Positions 35,304 through 43,805 of a stretch of 64,000 nucleotides of DNA are shown here, in pieces. The stretch spans positions 186,001 to 250,000 of the forward strand of contig NZ_CP160402.1 in NCBI RefSeq assembly GCF_040730185.1, written 5' to 3'. The position numbers and the translations under genes are program-made. This stretch comes from Streptomyces sp. Je 1-332 (GTDB lineage: Bacteria; Actinomycetota; Actinomycetes; Streptomycetales; Streptomycetaceae). The notes under the pieces were generated by a model. That model was not told the DNA's origin and searched no databases. It saw nothing but the letters and a program-made list of their open reading frames with translations. Position 1 is the stretch's first letter. Each line of letters begins with the position of its first letter.

Positions 35304-36737
35304 TCAAGACCCCATTACCTCGCCGTACTTGATGGCCCCGTGGGGCAGCGCGAAGCCGAACGGGGTCAGTGACTTGCCCACCGGGTACGTCTCCTCGGTG
35401 CTGCTCGGCGCGAACCAGACGCCGCCCGACCTGGGCTCGCCGGCGTTCTCCCCGGGTGCGCTGACCGCGGTGTCCCACAGTCCGTCGCGGTTGTAGTCGC
35501 CGACGGCCACCCGGGCGCCGAAGCGGTCGCCCGCCTCGGCGGTGCCGGGCATGTTCGGGGTGCTCTGGCTGCGGGCCAGGCCGCCCTGGGGGCCGTGCTC
35601 CGTGCCGTTCAAGGTGACGTATCCGCCCGCGTCCTTCACGGCGCCCACGTCCTCGCCGGGTACGCCGACCACCAGCTCCGGACGGCTGTCGCCGTTCAGG
35701 TCGCCTGCGGACAGCGCGGCGCCGAAGTCGTCGCCGTCCTCCGCGGTGCCGCCGACATCCGGGGCGGACTGCGTGATGCACTCGTTCTCGGTGCCGAAGT
35801 CCGCGGTCTTCGAACCCTTGAGCAGGAGCACCGCGCCGCCGACGCGGTCCTCGCAGTGGGTGGTCTCCGACTCGGGGTTGGGCTGTACCAGGCCGACCGC
35901 CAGGTCGTCGGTGCCGTCCCGGTCGAAGTCGGCGGCGGCGAGCGCGCTGCCGCGGTCACCGTCGGCCCACCACTGGGCGGGCTCGGCCTGGTCGTCCCAG
36001 CGCGTGATGAAGGTGCCGGAGTCCTCCATGGCCTTCCAGGTGGTGGCCAGGTCGTCCCGGCCGTCGCCGTCGAAGTCGCCGGTGGCCAGGGCGTGGGTGC
36101 GGCCGCCCATGCTGTAACTGCGCAGGGTGGTCGTGGTCACCGGGTCGGCGGTGAGCGGGCCCGGCCTGAACCGGAGCGCGCCGCTCTCCTCGCCCTTCTC
36201 GCCGTACGCGAGGTCGGTGTCGCCGTCACCGTCGTAGTCACCCGTGGCGATGGTGTCGCCGATGCTGCTGAACTCGCCCCCGCCTCTGGCCACGGTGGTG
36301 CCCTTGACGTTCCCCGAGCCGTCCAGGACGGTGATGGTGCCCTCGTCCCTGAACTGTTCCGAGGTGAGCGACTCGCCGCTCGCCCCGACGACGAGCTCGA
36401 AGACGCCGTCGCCGTTGACGTCGACGGGCGCCACGGAGGAGCCGAAGCGGTCGCCTGCCTCGGGTGTGCCGGGGATGCCGGCCCCGGCCTGGCTGATGAC
36501 GCCGGTGGACTGGCTCGGGCTCTGCGGGCCACCGTAGATCACGCTGACGTAACCGGCCTTGGCCTTGCCGTCCACCGTGGCGTTGGGCATGCCGACGGCG
36601 ATGTCCGTGTATCCGTCGCCGTTGAAGTCGAACCGCGCAGTCGTCGCAGCCGCGGCGCTCCCGGCGAGCGGCAGGGTCAGACCGGTGGCGGTGAGTGCCG
36701 CTACGACGGCGGTGGCGGCCAGGGTTCGTACACGCAC
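35304..36737 (-). CDS. Secreted FG-GAP repeat (integrin alpha-like) protein 1
   Basis: A 477-residue secreted beta-propeller protein. A signal peptide ends near AGSAAAA (residue 30). Seven or so FG-GAP repeats follow, each with a calcium-binding DxDxDG-type loop (DFNGDGYTDIAVG, DVNGDGVFELVVG, DYDGDGDTDLAYG, DFDGDGRDDLA, DFDRDGTDDLAVG, DLNGDSRPELVVG, DYNRDGLWDTAV). The start is GTG 36737. A second FG-GAP protein of similar length lies at 44865. It is probably surface-associated; function unknown. Three 11-bp direct repeats sit in its leader. Confidence 0.9.
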   Translation of the reverse strand: MRVRTLAATAVVAALTATGLTLPLAGSAAAATTARFDFNGDGYTDIAVGMPNATVDGKAKAGYVSVIYGGPQSPSQSTGVISQAGAGIPGTPEAGDRFGSSVAPVDVNGDGVFELVVGASGESLTSEQFRDEGTITVLDGSGNVKGTTVARGGGEFSSIGDTIATGDYDGDGDTDLAYGEKGEESGALRFRPGPLTADPVTTTTLRSYSMGGRTHALATGDFDGDGRDDLATTWKAMEDSGTFITRWDDQAEPAQWWADGDRGSALAAADFDRDGTDDLAVGLVQPNPESETTHCEDRVGGAVLLLKGSKTADFGTENECITQSAPDVGGTAEDGDDFGAALSAGDLNGDSRPELVVGVPGEDVGAVKDAGGYVTLNGTEHGPQGGLARSQSTPNMPGTAEAGDRFGARVAVGDYNRDGLWDTAVSAPGENAGEPRSGGVWFAPSSTEETYPVGKSLTPFGFALPHGAIKYGEVMGS

Positions 36738-36753
36738 GTGGAACTCCGTTGGT

Positions 36754-36786
36754 CAGGGGAAACGCAGGGGAAACCCAGGGGAAGCG
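36754..36786. repeat. Three 11-bp direct repeats before the FG-GAP gene
   Basis: CAGGGGAAACG (36754), CAGGGGAAACC (36765) and CAGGGGAAGCG (36776) lie head to tail with a period of 11 bases, close to one turn of DNA. They are 17 to 49 bases upstream of the GTG start of the FG-GAP protein at 35304-36737, placing them in its promoter or leader. Confidence 0.65.
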
Positions 36787-37006
36787 CTTGCGGGAGTGTG
36801 ACTCACGAGGCGTACGAAGGGTTGTGCGAAGGTAGCCGCCCGGTGAACACGCCTTGCCTCAGGAAGACATCGGGCCGCGGCCACGAGCGGAGCGCTTGCT
36901 GCTGGCGGCTGTGCGGCGCCGAGCATGCCGCCGGCGGGGCTGAGCAGAGCCGAACTTCGTTCACCGGGCGGCCCACCGTCCGCGGCAACCGTCCTATGGT
37001 TGGCCG

Positions 37007-37675
37007 ATGACCACACGCCCTGTCGACCGACCTGCCGATCTCGACGTCGTCCGTGAGTCCTATGACCAAGTGGCCGACACCTACGTCCACTTGTTGGCCA
37101 CGACGGGCATGGGCGACATCCGTCGTCATCCCTGGCTCAAGGCATCGATCGATGCCTTCGCCGACACCGTCGGTGACCTCGGGCCCGTCCTGGACGTCGG
37201 CTGCGGTCCCGGCACGGTGACCGGCTACCTCGCCGAGCGCGGACTCGACGTATCCGGGGTGGACCTCTCACCCCGCATGGTCGAAAACGCGCGCCGTCTG
37301 CATCCGCAGTGCCGCTTCAGCGTTGCCTCCGCCACCGAGCTCGACCTCGATGAAGCGTCCCTCGGCGGCGTGCTCGGGTGGTGGTCACTGTTCAATCTCC
37401 CCCGCGACATCCTGCCGCAGGTCCTGGCCCTGTTCGCGCGCGCCCTGCAGCCGGGCGGGCACTTCATCACCGCCACCCACGTCGGCGAACAGGACAAGGT
37501 GCGCACCGAGGCGTATGGAGGAGTGCCCGTTCGCTGGACCACACATCAGTGGCGGCCCGAACAGCTCATCGACCTGATCGAGCAGGCCGGCCTCCGCCCC
37601 GTCGCCGAACTCCGCCTCCCCGCGAACGAGCAGGCCGGGCCGGGCGTGGTCGTCATGGCCGAGCGCCCTGCCTAG
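37007..37675 (+). CDS. Class I SAM-dependent methyltransferase
   Basis: A 222-residue Rossmann-fold methyltransferase. Motif I is VLDVGCGPGTVTGYLAERG near residues 63-81; SGVDLSPRMVENARR holds the acidic residue for the SAM ribose; WWSLFNLPRDILPQVLALFA and LQPGGHFITATH follow. TATGGT (36995-37000) is six bases before ATG 37007 and no ribosome site is seen, so the mRNA is probably leaderless. It is divergent from the FG-GAP gene. The methyl acceptor is unknown. Confidence 0.9.
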   Translation: MTTRPVDRPADLDVVRESYDQVADTYVHLLATTGMGDIRRHPWLKASIDAFADTVGDLGPVLDVGCGPGTVTGYLAERGLDVSGVDLSPRMVENARRLHPQCRFSVASATELDLDEASLGGVLGWWSLFNLPRDILPQVLALFARALQPGGHFITATHVGEQDKVRTEAYGGVPVRWTTHQWRPEQLIDLIEQAGLRPVAELRLPANEQAGPGVVVMAERPA

Positions 37676-37703
37676 GGACCGCTGAGGTCCAGCGGGCGTG
37701 TTG

Positions 37704-38426
37704 TCAGTCCGGTACGAGGCCGCCGGTGAGATTGAGCTCGGTGGCGGTCATCGTGCGGGCCCAGTCGGAGGCGGCGAAGACCGCGGCGTTGGCCACGTCG
37801 TCGTAGCTTGGGCGCTCGGTCAGGAGTGCCCCGTCATCGGCACGGTTCTCCCCGCCGGGTGTGGGAGAACCGGGTGAGAGCAGCCAGGCGACGCGGATGC
37901 CCTGCGGACCGAGTTCCGCCGCGAGTTGCCGGCAGACGCCCGTGAGGGCGGACCACGCGATGTGCGAACCACCCAGGTCGGGGATGGTCTCGCGGCCTCC
38001 GGCCATGACGAGCAGGACACCGCTTCCACGGTGGATCATGTGACGGGCCGCGGCAGTGGCCGTGGTGAGCGTGGTCGTCACCGCCTTCGTGACCGGGCGG
38101 ATCACATCCGCGACGGCCATGTCGACCAGCGGGCTGCCCTGCAAGTCGTCGTTGGCCGTGGCGTTGAAGCAGATGTCGATGCCGCTGCCCGCAGCCGCGA
38201 CCGCGTCGGCATGGTGGTCGGCGGCCTCGCGGTCCGTCGCGTCCAACTGTGCGACGTGAGCGACCCCGCCATCGCCTCGGATGCGCCGTGCGACGTCGTC
38301 GAGGGGCGGCACGGATCGTCCGGTGAGGTGTACGGCAGCGCCTTCGCGAGCGAAGGCGCGAGCAACAGCCGCCCCCACCGCTCCGGAACCGCCATGGACG
38401 ATAGCCGTCTTGCCGGAGAGCAGCAC
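37704..38426 (-). CDS. Atypical short-chain dehydrogenase lacking the YxxxK dyad
   Basis: A 240-residue SDR-fold protein. The cofactor motif GGSGAVGAAVARAFAREG is intact and NATANDD replaces the NNAG motif. Where SDRs have S...YxxxK, this protein reads SHIAWSALTGVC, so neither the tyrosine nor the lysine is present. The C-terminal TATELNLTGGLVPD is normal. GTG 38426 follows GAGGAGGG at good spacing; a much longer upstream frame is rejected. It may bind NAD(P) without redox activity or use other residues. It converges with the methyltransferase gene. Confidence 0.85.
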   Translation of the reverse strand: MLLSGKTAIVHGGSGAVGAAVARAFAREGAAVHLTGRSVPPLDDVARRIRGDGGVAHVAQLDATDREAADHHADAVAAAGSGIDICFNATANDDLQGSPLVDMAVADVIRPVTKAVTTTLTTATAAARHMIHRGSGVLLVMAGGRETIPDLGGSHIAWSALTGVCRQLAAELGPQGIRVAWLLSPGSPTPGGENRADDGALLTERPSYDDVANAAVFAASDWARTMTATELNLTGGLVPD

Positions 38427-38760
38427 GGATCCCTCCTCTGTACGGAAACTGACGGACTGACAACTGTGCGGTTCAGAAGCGGGGCATCTACGGACCCCAC
38501 CTGGATGTCGGGCACGGGGCTGAGAATAGTGGCCAGTCCTTCGCGGACGCGGGAAGCCGATGCGAACCACGACAGCGACCTGGTCAAGGAGTTCGAAGGG
38601 GGCGGGGGACGGACCTACTTCCGTCCTCGGACACCGTGCAGGACAGTGACCACTTGTGCCCAATCGGTGGTGCAGACGTACACAGGATCGGCGTGCCAGG
38701 TGAATGTCTTGGTTATCGTCGAGGGACAGTAAAGATTCTGCCTGCCGAGGGATTCCTGCG
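38427..38760. other. Divergent promoter region without a gene
   Basis: The gap lies between the divergent SDR and ANTAR genes. GAGGAGGG at 38431-38438 (complement) is the SDR ribosome site. TTGGTT about 15 bases before TAAAGAT, just upstream of the ANTAR gene, is a possible promoter. GAGGGA lies ten bases before ATG 38761. I see no other feature. Confidence 0.5.
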
Positions 38761-39510
38761 ATGACGCTGACGCCAGAGAAACTCGCGGTCCTGTTCGCCG
38801 AGTTGATGGAGCTGGCAGCAACGGACCCACTCGACACGCAAAGGGTGCTGCGTACGTGCACACGCAGCGGTCGGCGCATCTACGGCTCCCACGGCGCACT
38901 CGTGCGCTATCGACCGTGCGGTGGGTCGGCCGGGCAGACGGACGGGACCAGCACCGCCCTGCAGGACCTCGCGGCCGATGCCCTCGCCTGGAACGAGGGA
39001 CCCGGTCACGACGCGCAGGCCGAGGGCTGCCCACTGGTCGACGTGGATGTGACCGACCCGGGCGCACATGCGCTCTGGCCACGCTGGGCGCCGCGTGCCA
39101 CGGCGCTGCGCTACGGCCGGGTGACGGCACTGCCACTGGCCGCTCACGGCAGCCCGGTCGGCGCACTCGTGCTGCTCGGCGCGCCGGGCAGTGCTCCGGC
39201 GGACGAGCAGCTGCTGGCCTGTGTCCATTCCCTGGCGAGCATCACCGCGCACGCGCTGTCGCTGCAACAGAAGACCTTGGAGAGCCGCGCCCAGGCCGCC
39301 CAGCTCCAGGGCGCGTTGACCAGCCGGGTCTTGATCGAGCAGGCCAAGGGCGCCCTTGCCGCGCGGCATGGTCTCACCACGGAGGAAGCGTTTCAGCTCT
39401 TGCGGCAGTACGCCCGCTCTCATCGACGCAAGGCCGCCGAGGTCGCCCGTGACGTCATCGACGGACGCATCGACCTGTCAGGCCAGGCGGACACGGAGTG
39501 GAGCGAGTAA
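38761..39510 (+). CDS. GAF-ANTAR RNA-binding antiterminator
   Basis: A 249-residue two-domain regulator. Residues about 10-170 form a GAF sensor domain, and residues about 180-235 form an ANTAR domain (LTSRVLIEQAKGALAARHGL, then TTEEAFQLLRQYARSHRRKA) that binds paired RNA stem-loops to block transcription termination. ATG 38761 follows GAGGGA. There is no kinase domain, so it is probably controlled by a small ligand or partner bound to GAF. Its RNA targets are not in the immediate neighbourhood as far as I can see. Confidence 0.92.
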   Translation: MTLTPEKLAVLFAELMELAATDPLDTQRVLRTCTRSGRRIYGSHGALVRYRPCGGSAGQTDGTSTALQDLAADALAWNEGPGHDAQAEGCPLVDVDVTDPGAHALWPRWAPRATALRYGRVTALPLAAHGSPVGALVLLGAPGSAPADEQLLACVHSLASITAHALSLQQKTLESRAQAAQLQGALTSRVLIEQAKGALAARHGLTTEEAFQLLRQYARSHRRKAAEVARDVIDGRIDLSGQADTEWSE

Positions 39511-39633
39511 CACCCATACGGAGTGGTCCGAGGGACACGGCCGGACCTGTATGGCCGGGAGGCGCCTGCTGTCGTCGGGAAGTCCCGCCGAGACGCACGG
39601 GCAGACTCGCACGCGATGGGTACCTGATCTTGT

Positions 39634-40497
39634 ATGGGTGACATTCTCGTGGGCACGTGCTCGTGGACCGACCCGGCGCTGGTGCGCAGCGGCTGGTTTC
39701 CGACGGGACAGCGAGACGCCGAGGGGCGGCTGCGTTACTACGCCGGCCGGTTTCCGGTCGTCGAGGCGGACGCGTCGTACTACGCCCTGCCACAAGAGCG
39801 CGTCAGCCGCCTGTGGGTGGAGCGGACGCCGGACGGGTTCACGTTCGACGTCAAGGCGTTCTCGTTGCTGACCGGGCATCCCACCCGGGAGTCGGTGATG
39901 CCCAACGGGCTGCCGGCCGACACCAAGGACCGCGGCGTGCTCGACGAGGTGTGGTCGCTGTTCGCCGCGGGAGTCGAACCGTTGCGGAGAGCTGGGCGGC
40001 TCGGGAGCGTGCTGTTCCAGTTCCCACCGTGGTTGCGTCCCGGGGACCGGGCCGAGCGGATCCTGGCGCAGACAGCGCGACGCACCCGCGACTGGCCCGT
40101 CTCCGTGGAGTTCCGGCACCCCGACTGGTGGCGTTCCGACCGGGATGCCGCGTCCACTCGCGCACTGCTCGCGGAGTACGGCATGGCCGCCGTAGCCGTG
40201 GACATGGCCCAGGGGTTGCCCTCTTCCCTGCCGCCTGTCACACCTGTCAGCACCTCTCGGCTGGCCGTCGTGCGATTCCACGGACGCAGCACGTCGTGGG
40301 GGCGGGGGACCAAGGAAGACCGCTTCCGGTACACGTACTCCGAAGATGAACTCACCGCGTGGATACCCCGGTTGCGCGAGCTCGCCGAGCGGGTTGAGCG
40401 GGTGCACGTGCTGTTCAACAACTGCTGCGGCCGTGCCTCGGTCGGAGCTGCCGAGCAGATGGACCGTCTGCTGCACGCGGACCGGTCGCGTACGTGA
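39634..40497 (+). CDS. DUF72 (YecE-like) TIM-barrel protein
   Basis: A 287-residue protein of the DUF72 family: VGTCSWTDPALVRSGWFP at the N-terminus, RLRYYAGRFPVVEADASYYA, FTFDVKAFSLLTGHPT, then VLFQFPPWLRPG and VHVLFNNCCG near the end. The fold is a TIM barrel with a conserved central pocket; its activity is not established, though a nuclease or sugar-related role has been considered. ATG 39634 opens directly on the conserved GDILVGTCSW, with no obvious ribosome site. It stands alone between the ANTAR and peptidase genes. Confidence 0.92.
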   Translation: MGDILVGTCSWTDPALVRSGWFPTGQRDAEGRLRYYAGRFPVVEADASYYALPQERVSRLWVERTPDGFTFDVKAFSLLTGHPTRESVMPNGLPADTKDRGVLDEVWSLFAAGVEPLRRAGRLGSVLFQFPPWLRPGDRAERILAQTARRTRDWPVSVEFRHPDWWRSDRDAASTRALLAEYGMAAVAVDMAQGLPSSLPPVTPVSTSRLAVVRFHGRSTSWGRGTKEDRFRYTYSEDELTAWIPRLRELAERVERVHVLFNNCCGRASVGAAEQMDRLLHADRSRT

Positions 40498-40667
40498 CCG
40501 GTGGCAGGCCGGCTCGAAGGACGCACCTCACCGGCACGGTCGGCACCGCCATTGGGCCGACAAATGACGGACGCTCACGTCCCGTTGACGTGCGCCGCCC
40601 CACCCGCCAGGCTCGGAACGCACGTGCGCACCTCCCGCCCCTCCCCCACCCCTCATGGAGTGCTCTG

Positions 40668-41405
40668 ATGCCCAGACGCACCGCACGGCTCGTCCTATCG
40701 CTTGTCATGCTCATTGCCGCCACCCTCGGCGGTGTCATCGCCACCGCCGGAACTGCTCAGGCCGACGGCTGCTACACATGGTCGCGCACCTTGTCCCAAG
40801 GGGCCTCGGGCGCCGACGTGACGCAGTTGCAGATCCGGGTAGCGGGTCACGCCGGCAACGGCGGCGTGCTCTCCATCGACGGCGCCTACGGACCGGCGAC
40901 GACCGCCGCGGTCAAACGGTTCCAGTCGGCCTACGGTCTGGCTGCCGACGGCGTCGCCGGTCCGGCGACCTTCAGCAAGATCTACGCCCTCCAGGACAAC
41001 GACTGCACACCGATCCACTTCACCTACGCCGAACTCAACACCTGCAACTCCACCTGGGCGGGCGGCGCGGTGAGCGCCACCACCGCGAAGTCCAACGCGT
41101 TGCGCACCATGTGGAAACTTGAGGCGCTGCGGCACTCTCTGGGCGACCAGCCCATCCGCGTGACCAGCGGCTTCCGCTCGCACGCCTGTAACGACGCGGT
41201 CGGCGGAGCGGCCGGCAGCCGCCACCTGTACGGCGACGCGGCCGACCTCGGCTCCGGCCCGCACTCACTGTGCCGACTCGCTCAGCAGGCCCGCAACCAC
41301 GGCTTCAACGGAATCCTCGGCCCCGGCTATCCGGGCCACAGCGACCACACCCACCTCGATCACCGCCCCAGCCGCTTCTGGTCGGCGTCGAGCTGCGGCA
41401 TCTGA
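40668..41405 (+). CDS. Secreted peptidoglycan-binding D,D-carboxypeptidase-like (M15) enzyme
   Basis: A 245-residue secreted cell-wall enzyme. The signal peptide ends near GTAQA (residue 32). A PG_binding_1 domain spans about residues 42-100 (GADVTQLQIRVAGHAGNG, YGPATTAAVKRFQSAYG). A peptidase M15-type domain follows, with zinc ligands in SRHLYGDAADLG and SDHTHLDH. Cysteines are numerous (at least six), suggesting disulfides in the mature protein. ATG 40668 gives the signal peptide directly; a longer upstream frame adds 58 non-secretory residues. It trims peptide stems of peptidoglycan. Confidence 0.93.
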   Translation: MPRRTARLVLSLVMLIAATLGGVIATAGTAQADGCYTWSRTLSQGASGADVTQLQIRVAGHAGNGGVLSIDGAYGPATTAAVKRFQSAYGLAADGVAGPATFSKIYALQDNDCTPIHFTYAELNTCNSTWAGGAVSATTAKSNALRTMWKLEALRHSLGDQPIRVTSGFRSHACNDAVGGAAGSRHLYGDAADLGSGPHSLCRLAQQARNHGFNGILGPGYPGHSDHTHLDHRPSRFWSASSCGI

Positions 41406-41428
41406 ACACGCCGGCGGGCGCTCCCGAC

Positions 41429-42364
41429 CTACTCCCCGCTCAGGGAGCGCCTTCCGGTCAACTCCGCCGACTCCGTGACCTGCGAAGCGGCCGTTTCGAC
41501 GATGGTCTGGACGAAAGCACGCAGCCGCGGGGTGTTCGCCGCGGCCGACCACAGGAGGCCGTACTCCACCGGCGGAGCATCGCTGAAGGGCACGTAGACG
41601 ATGTCCGGGCGTGAGTAGTAGTGCGCCGCGCGTGCGCAGGTGGGGGAAACCCCTTTGCCCGCGGCGACCATGGTGAGCACCTCCTGCCAGGCGGTGGTCG
41701 ACGGGCCGCGGGGGATGAGGCGTCCCTGCGGTGTGCGGTGGGGGTAGTGGAGGTCGAGGAAGTACTGGGGCTGGCCGGTGATCGTGATCAGAGGGGCATC
41801 CGCGAGATCCTCCACGGACACCGTCTCCCGCTCGGCGAAGGGGTGGCCGGCGGGGACGATCAGCGCGCGAGGCTCGGTGAAGAGGACTGGACCGTTCACG
41901 ATGTCGGGCTCGTCGATCGGCAACTCGATGAGCTGAAGATCGCGGCTGCCGTCACGCATCGGGCCGAGCGGTTCGAGCAGGGGTGACTCGTAGATGTGAA
42001 TCCGGCAGTCGGGGTGGCGGGCGCGGAAAGTGTCCGCGGCTGTCACGATGAGATTGCCGCACCACGCGGTGGCATAGCCGATGTGGAGCTCCCCGGTGAT
42101 CCCCCGCCCGGCGGCGCTCGCGGCGGCCAGCGCCTCCTGGATGTGCTGGTAGCCGACGGCGAGGCCGTCCCTGAGCTGCGCACCGATCGGTGTCAGTTGG
42201 ACATTGCGGCTGGTGCGCTTGAACAGTTCGGCGCCGATGACGCGTTCCTGCTTCTTGATCGCCTGGCTGACGCGGGCCGGGGTGACGTGCAGTCGGTCAG
42301 CCGTGCGGCCGAAATGCAGCTCCTCCGCCAGGGCCAGGAAGATCTCTATCTCCCGCAGCTCCAC
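41429..42364 (-). CDS. LysR-family regulator
   Basis: A 311-residue regulator. The helix-turn-helix lies at residues 2-60 (REIEIFLALAEELHFGRTAD, then VSQAIKKQERVIGAELFKR), followed by an effector domain (ITGELHIGYATAWCGNLIVT, LITITGQPQYFLDLHY). GTG 42364 starts directly at the conserved ELREIEIF; a longer upstream frame adds 55 poor residues. It is divergent from the ABC exporter operon across 415 bases and may regulate it, though TetR or PadR proteins are the usual partners of Drr-type exporters. It converges on the M15 peptidase gene with a 23-base gap. Confidence 0.9.
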   Translation of the reverse strand: MELREIEIFLALAEELHFGRTADRLHVTPARVSQAIKKQERVIGAELFKRTSRNVQLTPIGAQLRDGLAVGYQHIQEALAAASAAGRGITGELHIGYATAWCGNLIVTAADTFRARHPDCRIHIYESPLLEPLGPMRDGSRDLQLIELPIDEPDIVNGPVLFTEPRALIVPAGHPFAERETVSVEDLADAPLITITGQPQYFLDLHYPHRTPQGRLIPRGPSTTAWQEVLTMVAAGKGVSPTCARAAHYYSRPDIVYVPFSDAPPVEYGLLWSAAANTPRLRAFVQTIVETAASQVTESAELTGRRSLSGE

Positions 42365-42779
42365 GCTCCACGCCCCCGCATCATGAACCGCTGTGTTAAG
42401 TGCCGTTGCAGGATACGACGTTGATCCGCCTTCCCGCGTTGTCGATGCTTGTCCGTGACGGCAGACGGCGGCGAAGAAGGGCTCAGTGCATGCACATCGC
42501 TGCGTAGAGGCTGAGGCGGAGGGGGGCACAGTTCATGGCACTGCCGCACCAGATGCTCCGGATTGGTCGGTCGTGAAGCTCGACGGCCGCGACGGCGTGG
42601 TGAGCCAGTTCGCGCCGTGGGTGCCCTCCGTCCGCGCCTGACTGCTCCTCAACTCCCCTGCGGGAGCGCTCGCTGCGGCGAGCGCGTGCTCAGCTGCGCC
42701 TGCGAGCGCCTTCCTGGCCCACCTCAGCCACGCGCCGTACTCAACCCTTTGCACCTACAGCCTTCAAACGGAGGGCCTC
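42365..42779. other. LysR/ABC-exporter intergenic region with a tight hairpin
   Basis: No gene is supported. GCGCTCGC (42666-42673) and GCGAGCGC (42678-42685) form a perfect 8-bp stem with a TGCG tetraloop, about 95 bases before the exporter start. This may be a leader hairpin or terminator-like element. GGAGGG just before ATG 42780 is the ribosome site. Confidence 0.55.
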
Positions 42780-43805
42780 ATGTCCTATGTCATCCCCACA
42801 CACAGCATCGTGCCCCAACAGGGAGGTGGACACCTGACTGCCATCTCCGCCACCGGGCTGCGCAAGTCCTACGGCGACAAGACCGTACTCGACGGCATCG
42901 AGCTCACCGTCCCGGCGGGTACCGTCTTCGCGCTGCTCGGCCCGAACGGCGCTGGCAAGACCACCGCCGTGAAGATCCTCTCCACGCTCATCACGGCCGA
43001 CGGCGGCCAGGCCCAGGTCGCGGGCCACGACATCGCCACCTCCCCGGACGGGGTACGCGCCGCGATCGGTGTCACCGGTCAGTTCTCCGCGGTCGACGGC
43101 CTGATCACCGGCGAGGAGAACATGCTCCTCATGGCCGACCTGCACCACCTCCCCCGAGGGGAAGGCCGCCGCGTCGCCGCCGAACTCCTTCAGCGGTTCG
43201 ATCTCACCGAGGCCGCCAAGAAGCCCGCCTCCACCTACTCCGGCGGCATGAAGCGCCGCCTGGACATCGCCATGACCCTGGTCGGCAACCCGCGGATCAT
43301 CTTCCTCGACGAGCCCACCACCGGCCTCGACCCCCGCTCCCGCCACAACATGTGGGCCATCATCCGGGAGCTGGTCTCCGGCGGGGTGACCGTCTTTCTC
43401 ACTACCCAGTACCTCGAAGAGGCCGACGAACTCGCCGACCGCATCGCCGTGTTGAACGACGGCAAGATCGCAGCAGAAGGCACGGCCGAGGAGTTGAAGC
43501 GACTCATCCCCGGCGGCCACGTACGGCTGCGCTTCACCGACCCCGAGGCGCACAAGTCGGCCGCGACCCTCTTGCCCACGGCCGCTCGGGACGACCAGAC
43601 GCTGTCCCTCCAGATCCTCAGCGACGGCACCCAACGCCAACTGCGCTCCATCCTGGATCGCTTGGACACCCTCGGCATCGAGGCCGACGAACTGACCGTG
43701 CACACTCCCGACCTCGACGACGTCTTCTTCGCCCTCACCGGTCCGACCACCCTCCCCAGCCAGCCCGCCGAGCAGCCCGCCCGAACCAAGGAGAACGCCC
43801 GATGA
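42780..43805 (+). CDS. ABC exporter ATPase (DrrA family)
   Basis: A 341-residue ATPase of the daunorubicin-resistance type. Walker A GPNGAGKTT is at 54-62, the Q-loop is in GVTGQFSAVDGLITGEEN, the signature YSGGMKRRL is near 154-162, and Walker B IIFLDEPTTGLD is near 172-183. A C-terminal accessory region (HVRLRFTDPEA, VHTPDLDDVFFALTG) is typical of DrrA proteins. ATG 42780 follows GGAGGG. The stop overlaps the permease ATG (43802-43805). Together they pump a drug-like or lipid-like molecule out; the substrate is unknown. Confidence 0.95.
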   Translation: MSYVIPTHSIVPQQGGGHLTAISATGLRKSYGDKTVLDGIELTVPAGTVFALLGPNGAGKTTAVKILSTLITADGGQAQVAGHDIATSPDGVRAAIGVTGQFSAVDGLITGEENMLLMADLHHLPRGEGRRVAAELLQRFDLTEAAKKPASTYSGGMKRRLDIAMTLVGNPRIIFLDEPTTGLDPRSRHNMWAIIRELVSGGVTVFLTTQYLEEADELADRIAVLNDGKIAAEGTAEELKRLIPGGHVRLRFTDPEAHKSAATLLPTAARDDQTLSLQILSDGTQRQLRSILDRLDTLGIEADELTVHTPDLDDVFFALTGPTTLPSQPAEQPARTKENAR

